This document shows positions 1 through 9,947 of a stretch of DNA of 64,000 nucleotides, piece by piece (positions within the stretch are counted from its first letter, which is position 1; each line of letters opens with the position of its first letter). Under the pieces are notes generated by a model. That model did no database searches, was not told the origin of the DNA, and worked only from the letters and a program-made list of their open reading frames with translations. Source of the DNA: Lineus longissimus (lineage: Eukaryota > Nemertea > Pilidiophora > Heteronemertea > Lineidae); assembly GCF_910592395.1 (NCBI RefSeq), contig NC_088319.1:17732001-17796000 (forward strand), written 5' to 3'. The position numbers were made by a program, and so were the translations under genes.

Positions 1-98
1 TACTAGCGGTTCTCAAATACATTTTGTTTAAAAAAGAGAAAGATTCAAAAACTTGTGGTTTTACACCATGGTAACACTCTCGGTCACGTACGGCTTAG

Positions 99-1863
99 TG
101 GATGAATTCAACGGCTTTTTAAACGTTACAGACGACTGCTTGCCATGTGCGCTCGGGAAGACTTATTCTGACGTTGAGCACGTGAGTGAACCGTGCAAGA
201 AGGTCACAAGGTATGCCACCCTAAATATATTCATCCTGGATGAAAGTCGGTTCGATAACACCATGGCGGAAATATAAGAACCGGGACCATGAGTAACCAC
301 TTCAATGACAAAGTAAAAAGTGCTTTCCACTTGTGTAACGTTTCATTGCGTCCCTAGGCTAAGACAACCACTCATACGCATCCACATTCTTTTACACGCC
401 TTTTTGAAATTGTAGGTGCTCGGTTCTTGATCTTCGTACCGTGAAACCAGCCACCGTGCAGAGTGACAGTATTTGTGGAAACAGGACAGCTACTGATGGC
501 GGTGACAATGGTGGCATCCCTCCTCTTCCGACTATTAAAGCTAAAGACGAGGTGGTGACGATCAAGTCACCAGAAAACGATAATGAGACTGGTGGCTCCA
601 GCGATCTTTCTGTAGATCCTGGATTAGGAACTGTACCCATATTACAGGAGACCAATGAGAGTGATGACAGCACGAAACATCATCAAGTTACTCAAAGTTT
701 AGTTGGTTGGGTCGGCGGGACATAGACTCTTGCAGTCATAGCTGTTATCGTTGCTGTTTTTAAATGGAGAGGAATTAGAACAGCCATGCAACTTAAATTG
801 CGGGCTGGAAAAGCCATTGAGAGACTTGATAATCGGTATGAAGACCGAGCAAACCAGACTGCAGATTTGGAAAGTACGTATAGAAAGAAATTTGAAAAAC
901 AATTTGTATTCGTGTAAATTCTAGACTTCGCGGTATCACAGAACTACGTATAGCATTCAGCAATCTACGATACGATCAACTGAATATCACAACAATCATA
1001 CAGAATCACTGGTAAGGAAATCGTTCGAACTGTTTCAATTTGCTTTCTCAAACAATTTTTTTCAGTATTCATTGCTGCGTTGGAAGAAAACTCAGCATCC
1101 TATCCAAAGCTTGGGAAGGTCTTGCTGAATGAAAATCAAATGAGAGAGATTGAGGCCCAGGGAAAAGGTAAGTAATGCTCTTGGTCCTTTAAATTTCATA
1201 ACAAATGAAACCGAGGAATCCAGAACAAATTTGACCAGTTGCTTTACATTTTTATTTATGAAACTTAAGGTATCGGAAATTGACCCTATATCCTTATACG
1301 CATTCCTGCTCCAAATTAACCGTGATCTCTGGGATTTTCAGAAAGGCTCCACTCCTTCAATGACATGATTCACAATATTCTGGATGAATGGAGGCAGAGC
1401 GAGGGAGAGGAACTGTCCTCCTTAATGCCAAACCTGTACGAGGCCTTGAAGAAAGCTAAAATGTATGAGACGATATGCACAATCGACCAGAAAGTCACAA
1501 CAGGTAACTTCCTTTATCATCTTCAGAAATTGAGTTGTTTGTCAGTTGAGTTAGAAGTTGAGTTTTTCTTGCGTTGAAAACCATGTTGTAACGACTCGAT
1601 CGTGGAGGAACATCGAGCTGGCGCTGTTTCACTCGATGAGCAACAGCTGCTCGAACAGCAACTGCCAACAGAAGCGTACTTAGCAACCCCAGCTGTGAGA
1701 TGAAAACCACCCCAAAATCCTAACCTGAGATTACTCCAAGATACCAGCGGCATTCATGTCTATTTACCACGTCTCCATTACAGGTTCTAACCAGAGTACT
1801 GATTCTACTGTGCCCCTGATGCCGCCAGAAGCTGGACAACACAATTCAAATTCTACTGAATGA
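99..1863 (+). CDS. TNF-receptor-like death-domain receptor, 3' part, with in-frame TAG
   Basis: Membrane receptor of the TNFR superfamily; such proteins bind TNF-like ligands outside and recruit death-domain adaptors inside. Exons are about 99-210, 416-873, 1066-1167, 1342-1503 and 1784-1863; every junction has GT/AG ends and matching phase. Exon 1 and the start of exon 2 give a cysteine-rich repeat (CLPCALGKTYSD, then EPCKK, then a split Arg-Cys-Ser). Next come a Ser/Thr/acidic stalk, a hydrophobic segment (LAVIAVIVAVF) followed by basic residues, a juxtamembrane helix, and a death domain in exons 3-4 (LHSFNDMIHNILDEW, then EGEEL, then LYEALKKAKMYET). The protein ends PPEAGQHNSNSTE, TGA at 1861-1863. 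Upstream exons (signal peptide, other cysteine-rich repeats) lie outside the window. Odd: codon 723-725 is TAG in the coding frame just before the hydrophobic segment, while the frame stays open and domain-like on both sides. It could be a pseudogene, a polymorphic stop, a soluble-receptor form, or an error. The domain call is firm, the exact subfamily (p75-like?) is not. Confidence 0.75.
723..725 (+). other. In-frame TAG at the membrane segment of the TNFR-like gene
   Basis: Counting from the first complete codon of exon 2 (417-419), this triplet is in frame. The downstream sequence reads straight on into the transmembrane helix, the juxtamembrane region and the death domain without any other stop or frameshift. 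Confidence 0.8.
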
Positions 1864-1924
1864 GCCGAGACCAAGTTCTCATACGGTATGAGCTAGGGGA
1901 AAGACATGGACCATTGCTTCATGT

Positions 1925-2039
1925 GGTGATCCACCGACTGACACGGGAATGAATTACGCAACATGATGTCATGAAGGTTAAGGAAACCCTGTTGGGGACT
2001 CTGGCGGAACTAATGCTGAATGCAATGAGGTGGATCACC
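1925..2039. repeat. Possible short inverted-repeat element
   Basis: An 11-bp arm GGTGATCCACC at 1925-1935 is mirrored by its complement at 2029-2039, enclosing about 93 bp between the 3' ends of the TNFR-like and TTC38-like genes. It may be a small MITE; arms this short could also be chance. Confidence 0.35.
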
Positions 2040-2166
2040 CCCTAAGCACATCTTAAACGGTGGTGCCAAGTTGTAAGTCGTCTCTGTCAACGTGCTGTCT
2101 CTGTCATCACTGAGGAAGAAATCATCTTCAGAGCCATCCTCTCATCGCCAAACTACATGTACATAC

Positions 2167-5100
2167 CTTCCAACTCCAGCCTGTACAGCATCGAACACGC
2201 ATCGATCATATCAAACATAGCCCCAGACTTCTTGAAGGATGCTATCATCTGATCATCAAGAAGATCCAATGCCCCGCTGTACTCGCCCTACAAAACACAA
2301 AACAACTTACAAGTTCACTTACCAATGTTGTACATTCCAAGCCATTAATGCTCAAATATCAATGTGAAAACGTTAAGCCACATAATAGTGACCTAGAGAT
2401 GTATTATACATGAAACAGTAGAATATACTCGACATGTCTTATACAAGATGCAGTAGAATATACTCGACATGTCTTATACAAGAAACAGTAGAATATACTC
2501 GACATGTATTATAGAAGTAACAGCAGAATATACTCGACATGTATTATAGAAGTAACAGCAGAATATACTCGACATGTATTATAGAAGTAACAGTAGAATA
2601 TACTCGACATGTCTTATACAAGAAACAGTAGAATATACTCGACATGTCTTATAGAAGTAACAGCAGAATATACTCGACATGTATTATAGAAGTAACAGCA
2701 GAATATACTCGACATGTATTATAGAAGTAACAGCAGAATATACTCGACATGTATTATAGAAGTAACAGCAGAATATACTTCATATGTTTTTTAAAAAGCT
2801 TTGTTGTCTGTTTTTCTTGCATTAGGTCTTTGTTGACAAGTAAGAGACGAAAACCTGATCACGAGAAGCATGACAATCCTGCAACCTTATAAAGGCAGTG
2901 TGAACTAAGCTGTTTGAAGAATTGAAATCAGTATCCTCCATAACTCACAGAAAACCACAGAGTTTATAATAATGCTTCTTCAATTTACCTTATCAACGTG
3001 ATAGACTGCCCAGTGCCAGAAATTGTGGCAGGCCAACATTTCACATGGCTGAAAAGGGAAAGGAATGTAATTAATGTTGACAATCAAGCTTTTAATCAAA
3101 CCATCTCACCAACTTCTTCGAAGATAGCAGTGCTGTAACAACGGGATAGACAACCAACACTAGCGCCAGTCTATAGTTCCCCAAGTGTCTCCCTTCTCCA
3201 CACACGTCCCCTTCCACTTACTCCAAACCGAGACGGACGAACAAGAACGACCACTCACTACAGCACAACCTAGCTATAACGAAGTCCCAGTTATAACGAC
3301 CACTACCCAATCACGACCTGTTTTTAATACTTACACTCCAGTCTGCCACGGTCTTGCTCATGAATGCAATTCCTTCATCCGCTCTCCCCGTCATTTCAAA
3401 CACATGGGCAACTGAGTGTGTGGACCAAGAGTCGTGTCGGTTGATCTCTAAACCCTAAAAGGCATAACGATTCACTGACGACTTGCCTCAGTTGTGGAGA
3501 ATATGTAGACATGTCACAATGAGCTAGTTTACGGGACGAACGATGATGATGGTCTCGCAAAGACACCTCAACCTCGTCATATATATCGATTCTGAGAATG
3601 TTGTCGGGTGCAGACCACCTTGCTACCCCTCTGAGCTTATCGCTGTCACTGTTGATCCACCTAGGCACACAAGGCTCGAAGCCGCAATGCCTCCTCTACG
3701 AACAATCCATAGACCGTTCACCTGTGGACTTCTTTGCCTTGTGTTGTGTTTGCTTGTGGCCTTATGACGTGACAAGAACGAAATAGACCTACTGGAGGGA
3801 TTCTTATCGGTTCATGCTATAATAACAATGGAGCAACACCACACGTCTACTAGCTGACAGGGGAACAGCCTGAGGATACGTAGCCTTAGGTTAGGTGGGC
3901 ATTATGTACTTGCTCTGGGTTAGACCTTTCATCCACCCGCAGTGCGTGAGGGCGAAAGACCACATAGACTCGGGAGTATAAAGGACTCACCTTCTTGGCA
4001 ACTCTTTCGGCCTCCTGAAAATGATTGGTCTCAACAAGGCCAAATGAGTGCATGCCCATCAAGTAACCATACAATGGCATGTCCTCCTTCCAGTGAGGCA
4101 AGACCCTTGCAGTGGAATCCATCAGTTCATACTGCAGCCCGTTGTAGAAATATGTGTCATGGGCAAATTTGAGGGCAAGCATGTCTAGGGGGTACGAGAT
4201 TAGGATGTCTTCCCAGAGGTACGCGGCATCATCCATTTTCCTGGAGGAAACGAAAGGAAACTGAAGGGTAGAGCACCTTTGCAAGACCTTCGGCTTGCGG
4301 TAAACCTGACAATGCCCTTTGAATTGGCCAAGCAAGCATTTAGTCTTTGGCCGCATACATTCTCATAGCGAGTCCAGCGGCATTTTGATCCCAAGAATTG
4401 GGTGCGAGATAAGGGCATGTAGACTCTTCAAATTCAGGGTTATGTGTTTCAGTTGCATCAGACCTACCCATCTGACGAAAGTTTGACCACTTCTTCTTGT
4501 TTTCGTTTCTGACAGTTTTCCCCGAGGGGGACGAAATCGGGATGCTTCGTCGGAACAATCGTACTCACAGTTTTGGGGAACGCTCAACAGATTGACACAT
4601 TCGGTCTGTACCCCACTGTTGAATGGTCACGGCCTCCCTGGCGGGTGTGACAAGGACTGATTAAACTTTCCAGATTCGAGCTGTTTCAGATGCAGCGAAC
4701 CTACCCATCAGACCAAAGCTTGACTGCTTCTACGTGTTTCTTCTCCCGTTCTGTCACGTGATTATTCTTGGCCAGCTTCAACATGGCATCCACATCTTGC
4801 CGGAAACTGGTGTCCAAGCGGGTTGTCTTTGCAGTTGCCATCATTTCGAGGCCAACAGACATCACATGGCCCATCACTGCAAACACCAAGAACGAATTGT
4901 AAACGTCCGAAGGGTGTTCAGGAGCATGTTGAATATGACCATTGGTGATTCTAACCAATCAAGATCCCCGGTTATTTAAGAGCCTTGGGGGTTGAAGGAA
5001 TGAGATGAAGGTGCGAAATGCGCGCAAGGTTTCAAACTCGGGTAGATGGAACAGGTTTTTGAGATATTTCCTTGATGATATGGCGACGCATTTCGGCATG

Positions 5101-6398
5101 ACTTACAGAAATTTGGATCTGCGTTGGTCATTTTGGAAAGGGCTCCCTCGATGCCGTCAACGCTTTCATCGTTATACCATCCCACATACTGCAAGGAAAG
5201 GGAAGTTTCCTTTGGAAGCTCTCGACAAAACCTACCAAAGGCAATCTGATGCTGACTGACAATGACTGATAATGATGATGGAGGTACTTTCTACCAGGCC
5301 TGTCGCTTGAGTAATTCATGCACAAGGATGCACAGTGAGGAGCCCACTGAGCTGGGTGGAAGCATTGCCTTCTTCCATCCTGCAAACCGACCGAAATGAG
5401 GCTGGTGGAAACGATCCATACGCCAAAGAAGACAAATCTCAATTTGAGAAGAGCCGTCCGTCCAGGTAGTTTTATTCCTCTTCGTAGCATATCACTTAAG
5501 ACCTTTGTTAAACCCGATTCTTTACCTGTGTGAGGCAAGCATCAAACATCTTGGCTGCTTCATCGCTGGTGGTCGAAAGAGGAAGCCCTGAGCTCTTCCA
5601 GGCCTGTAAGGCAAAATATGAACGTCCTAGGTCATCAAGACACTGCCGGGGCTGATGGTGAAATGAGTGTAGTAACGCCTCTATATCTTGAATATAGTAA
5701 TCGGACGTTGAACAATAGTGTGAGAATAGTCTCAAGTGGGACTGAGTTAACTTTCACACAGTGTAACAGTTTCAGTGCCACTGCAGAAAGGTGTCTTTAT
5801 TCTCTCGATTAGGGATGACGATAGGCCTACATGGTTATAGAGACATGTCAACATGGAAGACCTGGCAATATTTTGTGCCTGGACATGTTTCTAGCCGACA
5901 CTGTGTTCACCATCATTGAAGAAAACGTTCATGGTGTCTTGACTTGGAATCTTCTTCTTCTCGTTCACTGGACAGTCAACTTCGATGGACAAGACCAGAG
6001 ACGCTTGCAATGCATGTATGAATTAGGCCTCTATGCATACAGTATCGATTAAACTCTAACAGACGCTGGAATATAGACTAACACGTTTACATATTTAGGC
6101 CTTGTGCAATGAATAGGCGATAGGCCTATGAGTGTACATTAAATGGACGCATTATCTCGAGTGCACACCTCAGAAACTACATGTATTTCAAGACCACATT
6201 TTGCATTTGGCTGAGCCTACAATATGTGATAATGTGTTTTGAATCGTCACAAATAGGCCTATCGGTTTTGGCTGGCCTTTGACCCAGGCCCGGGCAGGAT
6301 CTGGTGTATTGATTAATCTTGCAAATTGTATGAAATATTTTGCTCTATAAATAACTTACCTCACAATTCCTCCAATTCTGATGCACAAGATGGGTCAT
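2167..6398 (-). CDS. TTC38: Tetratricopeptide repeat protein 38-like, C-terminal part not found
   Basis: Soluble TPR-type protein; the molecular role of TTC38 is not established. Eight coding exons on the minus strand with consistent phases: 6360-6398 (start ATG), 5526-5603, 5107-5188, 4705-4876, 3991-4240, 3335-3454, 2989-3048 and 2167-2287. They give about 307 residues that follow remembered TTC38 closely: RNCEAWKSSGLPLSTTSDEA, then VDGIEGALSKM, then PLDMLALKFAHDTYFY, then FGLVETNHFQEAE, then SVAHVFEMTGRADEGIAFM, then MLACHNFWHW, then ACSMLYRLELE. The family is about 470 residues. After the donor at 2166/2167 I find no match to the remaining C-terminal third in the 300 bases before the neighbouring gene. 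A weak acceptor at 2109/2110 would give only VMTETAR and a stop. So the gene may be truncated by rearrangement, or may end differently. An 11-copy minisatellite sits in its last intron. Confidence 0.85.
2405..2785. repeat. 35-bp minisatellite, about 11 copies, in a TTC38-like intron
   Basis: The word GAATATACTCGACATGT recurs every 35 bp from 2421 to 2771. Two unit types alternate (spacers CTTATACAAG and ATTATAGAAG). It lies wholly inside the intron between exons 2989-3048 and 2167-2287. Confidence 0.95.
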
Positions 6399-7760
6399 CT
6401 TTACTCGATCACTGTCGCTCAGTAGAGGAGTGTCTTGTCAGTCACGGCAGCGGCGCCTGAACCAAACGACGATGATGATCAGACAATCTCGTATCGTCTG
6501 CGCTTGTTATTGGGTCACTCTCGCTACTGTTTGCATTGTGTTTTCTTTCGATTGTTATGGTTTTAATGTGTTGTGGCAGCTGACCTAGTTACAATGTTTA
6601 TCTACCGATTTTGTAAAACCGCCTGTCAAGCTTGTTACATGCTTCAGATGTATAAAAGAACGCCACCCCGACTCGACCAGTGTCATCATCATGGTTCCAA
6701 ATGAGCCGCGCTCAACAGTATGAATAACTTGATGTCATCCAGATCGGGTGTGGCTAGGCCCGGCTTTGTGAGTCGATCCAGGTCTGGGTATTCAGGGCTG
6801 ACCCAGACCTGATTCCAGCCCAGGGTTGGACCAAGCTCGTCAGTGCTCATACGGGCCATGGTGGGCCCAGGTGTGGCAAGACATCGGTGAGGGGTGGTAG
6901 GCCTATGCTAGGTGAGGACCGAGGCTTTGCCTTCACGGCCTGGTTGTATTCCCAGAGGGTTGGGCCATGTACCAGTTAATGTGGAACAAGGATGGCATTT
7001 CAGGTCACACACAGGACTGGCCTAAAGGTGAGGCCGGGTTCCCGCATCAGATGGTGTTTCAAAAGCCCAGTCAGAGTATGGAGCGCCAGGACTTTTTCTG
7101 ACACCAGTGCTCTGGCTGGGGGTCAAGTTTCACCTAAGGTGTCCACCACGGTGCAATGGTGGTCAACTCCAGAGAAGCAACCCTTACAATACATCCTGGA
7201 TCGGAAATGAAAAATACCCGACATTTGTACTTGAGAGAAACAAACAATGGTGTGGTGCCGAAAATCAAACTAAGACAATCTGCCTGCATCTTAAACACGT
7301 AGGTTATACAATATATGACGCATTTTTCTTTCTTGACTTGCTGTATGGCATCTATATGTATTTCTTATACAACCTAATTGGTGAATTCCCAGTACATTTT
7401 TTAAAAAGAAAACGCAGGTCAAGATGCCAAGCGAGGTCTGGGCCAGACCTGGAAAGCCAGGGGTAAGCCAACCCTATAAGATAGCTATTATATCTTCTGT
7501 ATGAACAAGACCTATTTGTCATGCACAACCAAGACTTGCCTCCAGTCAGAATACAGAATTCAATTGTCCCGCCAATATATATCGCCCGGGCAATATCGCC
7601 TTGGGCCATACGATACAAACGCGACAGTCACGTGTGTACACGCGTGTATTGGCGATTATCTCCATTTCAGTGGGGGGGTTTGATGCACTCAATCGCGAGC
7701 CGGAGACTCTTGCCACGTTTGCACCTATTCATTGCGATCTACACTCCGTTTTCTCGGTGC
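6399..7760. other. Gene-poor stretch between TTC38-like and GNAT genes
   Basis: No convincing coding exon was found. It should hold the promoter of the minus-strand TTC38-like gene just above 6398. The part around 6740-6860 and 7430-7460 repeats short GACCCAGACCTG and GGCCAGACCTGGAA words in a degenerate way. The word AGGCCTA is frequent from 5820 to 6900. Confidence 0.5.
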
Positions 7761-7831
7761 GACAAAGCGAGCCGCAGGACCTGACCCGAAAGTCTCGCCC
7801 ACGCCCAGACTCCGGTGCTAAAATTGTCAAG
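7690..7831 (+). other. Possible 5' UTR exon of the GNAT gene
   Basis: A good donor (GTCAAG followed by GTAAGA) ends at 7831, and the next plus-strand acceptor that makes sense is at 8980/8981, just ahead of the GNAT start codon. The exon's left edge and the transcription start are guesses. Confidence 0.35.
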
Positions 7832-8059
7832 GTAAGACTTTGGTTTTGGCGTGGCGTGGGCCTTGTTACAGTGTGCCACTCTAAGGTGGTGACACCTGGC
7901 CTAAGCTCTTGGTACTACTTTCATCGCGGTTGAATAAACAAGTTTAAGTTTGTGAACCCGACTTTATCCTTCGTTATAACCAACATTAAAACAGGCCTTT
8001 GTCAAAATCACCACCCTCGATCAGTCTTACAGACAGGCCCAGATTTGGCCCAACCTACA

Positions 8060-8900
8060 GCTGCAATTTGCAGTCTATCTTTACTGGGACAGTCACACTC
8101 AGTCTAGTCAGAAGACGGTCACACTCAGTCTGATCTGAAGACGGTCACAATCAGTCTTGGTATTGGATGGGTCGATTCATACAGTGGAGCCAGGTTTGCA
8201 TTATGAAAGACAAACGTTTGCAGGGCTTTAACACTGTCACAATCACAGTCTTCCCTTATGGGAGACAATATCACCTCTCAGTATTGTGAGAGAATGTTAG
8301 CAACTTCGCAGGCAACCACTAAAATTAGGCAGATAGTCCCAATCGATCTGTTTTATTGGTTTTTGGAGACAGTATACAGTCATAATCGGCCCTTATTAGA
8401 GACAATGTCACTAGAACAGTATTACTTTGAGACACAGTCAGGAAGAGTTTGCTCTACAGCCAACAACACTTAGTCAGTGATGTTTCTAGGCAGATGCTTG
8501 TCCAAAAACAGATCTCATTGGTTCATGGAGAAAGTATACCGTCTCAATCAGTCTTTATTGGAGAAGATGTCAACGAGCTAGTCTGACTTGCCTTAATGAA
8601 GACAGTCTCCACCAGTCTTGTTTCATGAGATGCACGGTCAATATTACTCCTTAGAGACACTGTCACAACCACTGTCACAACCAGTCCTCATTCTCCATGG
8701 GAGGACAATCTCAATCTGAACACGCATCACTCACACAAGAACCAAAGCGGGACACTTTGAGACGTTGTGACGATCAGTTTTACTTTATGGAGACAATGTC
8801 ACAATCACCTGAGTCTTGCATTCTATGGTCTGTCCCACTTCATAGGTTTAACAATCACAACACAGGCTCAAGGACTGTTGTAGCCACAATCGCATCTTTT
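8060..8900. repeat. Highly degenerate tandem array in GNAT upstream intron
   Basis: Imperfect repeats of a word close to TTATGGAGACAGTGTCACAA followed by TCAGTC recur at irregular 35-60 bp spacing (for example near 8090, 8130, 8250, 8365, 8400, 8540, 8600, 8660 and 8790). Units are diverged, so this looks like an old minisatellite. No protein is supported. Confidence 0.6.
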
Positions 8901-8998
8901 TGAAACATGAGGACAGTTTTTCACCACTGGTTGGTTTCATATGACACTAACATTATTCATGTGAACTTTCTCTTTTTCAGCTTACCAATCAAGCCAGA

Positions 8999-9598
8999 AT
9001 GAGTTGTTACGGTGTCCAAAGAAATACCCGCTCCAAGGTGACTCTTCCATACCTCCCTGTTAAAGGAACACTGAAGGACGGTCGTCACATCCAACTCGTC
9101 AACTATGAAGACAAATACGAATCAGAGACACATGCAATTCTGAAGAAGATTTGTGACGATGGGACCAGTTATCCGCAGGAGTCGATGGACAGTGTTGAAG
9201 ACTTTCGCGCTTATTACTTAAGTCATGAGTGCTATTGTCTAGTAGACTCAGACACCTTCGAGGTCCTTGGAGCATTTTATGTCAAGCCCAATTTCCCGGT
9301 GAGGTCATCACATTTGGCTAACGCTGGGTTTATTGTGAAGGAGTCTGCAAGAGGAAATGGAGTGGGCAGATTCATGTGCGAGAAATTTCTCCAGATAGCA
9401 CGTGATCTAGGCTACCTGGCGAGTTTCTTTAATCTAGTCTACACGAGTAATGCGGCATCCGTTTCCCTCTGGACCAAGTTAGGCTTCAGGAATATTGGGA
9501 CAATACCAAAAGCTGGCAACCTCAAGGGAATTGGGTTTGTGGATGCAATGCAGTTCTACTATGACTTGACAACAATTCCTAAAACTGAAAATATTTAA
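8999..9598 (+). CDS. GNAT N-acetyltransferase, Mpr1-like
   Basis: Predicted acetyl-CoA dependent N-acetyltransferase of the GCN5-related fold, 199 residues in one coding exon. The exon starts at 8981 after a clear pyrimidine tract and CAG; the ATG at 8999 is the first in it. The acetyl-CoA loop is visible as ESARGNGVGRFM (R-x-x-G-x-G type) at about residues 119-130. It is preceded by a beta strand with FYVKPNFPVRSSH and followed by FNLVYTSNAASVSLWTKLGF and the C-terminal VDAMQFYYDL. These blocks resemble the yeast Mpr1 family, which acetylates the proline analogue azetidine-2-carboxylate; the animal substrate is unknown. There is no signal peptide, so it is probably cytosolic. It converges on the minus-strand zinc finger gene, whose stop is only about 350 bp away, so the 3' UTRs may overlap. 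Confidence 0.88.
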   Translation: MSCYGVQRNTRSKVTLPYLPVKGTLKDGRHIQLVNYEDKYESETHAILKKICDDGTSYPQESMDSVEDFRAYYLSHECYCLVDSDTFEVLGAFYVKPNFPVRSSHLANAGFIVKESARGNGVGRFMCEKFLQIARDLGYLASFFNLVYTSNAASVSLWTKLGFRNIGTIPKAGNLKGIGFVDAMQFYYDLTTIPKTENI

Positions 9599-9947
9599 TT
9601 ATTTGACGACATGTACAAGGAAATGTATACAACACCCAGTACATCTGGAGTCATGTTTACTTAAGAAACTTTGAAAGGTGATTATTGCCATAATGGACAA
9701 TCAAATGAACACAAATTTACTGACAAGTTTTGATACAATCTTTCCATGACAACATATCAGAGACCATGCGTTCAGAATATACATGTAATTGGGATTTTTC
9801 ATTAAACTATTTGTCACTTATCCATCTTTCATCATTTCGTATGTGATCAGAGTTCCCCAATACTAGTCCACTGCTCTTCCTCAAGCATCATGTGAACATA
9901 TCATTGTCAAGTATGATGCCCACTGGCACATTAGCTAACGTACTCTT

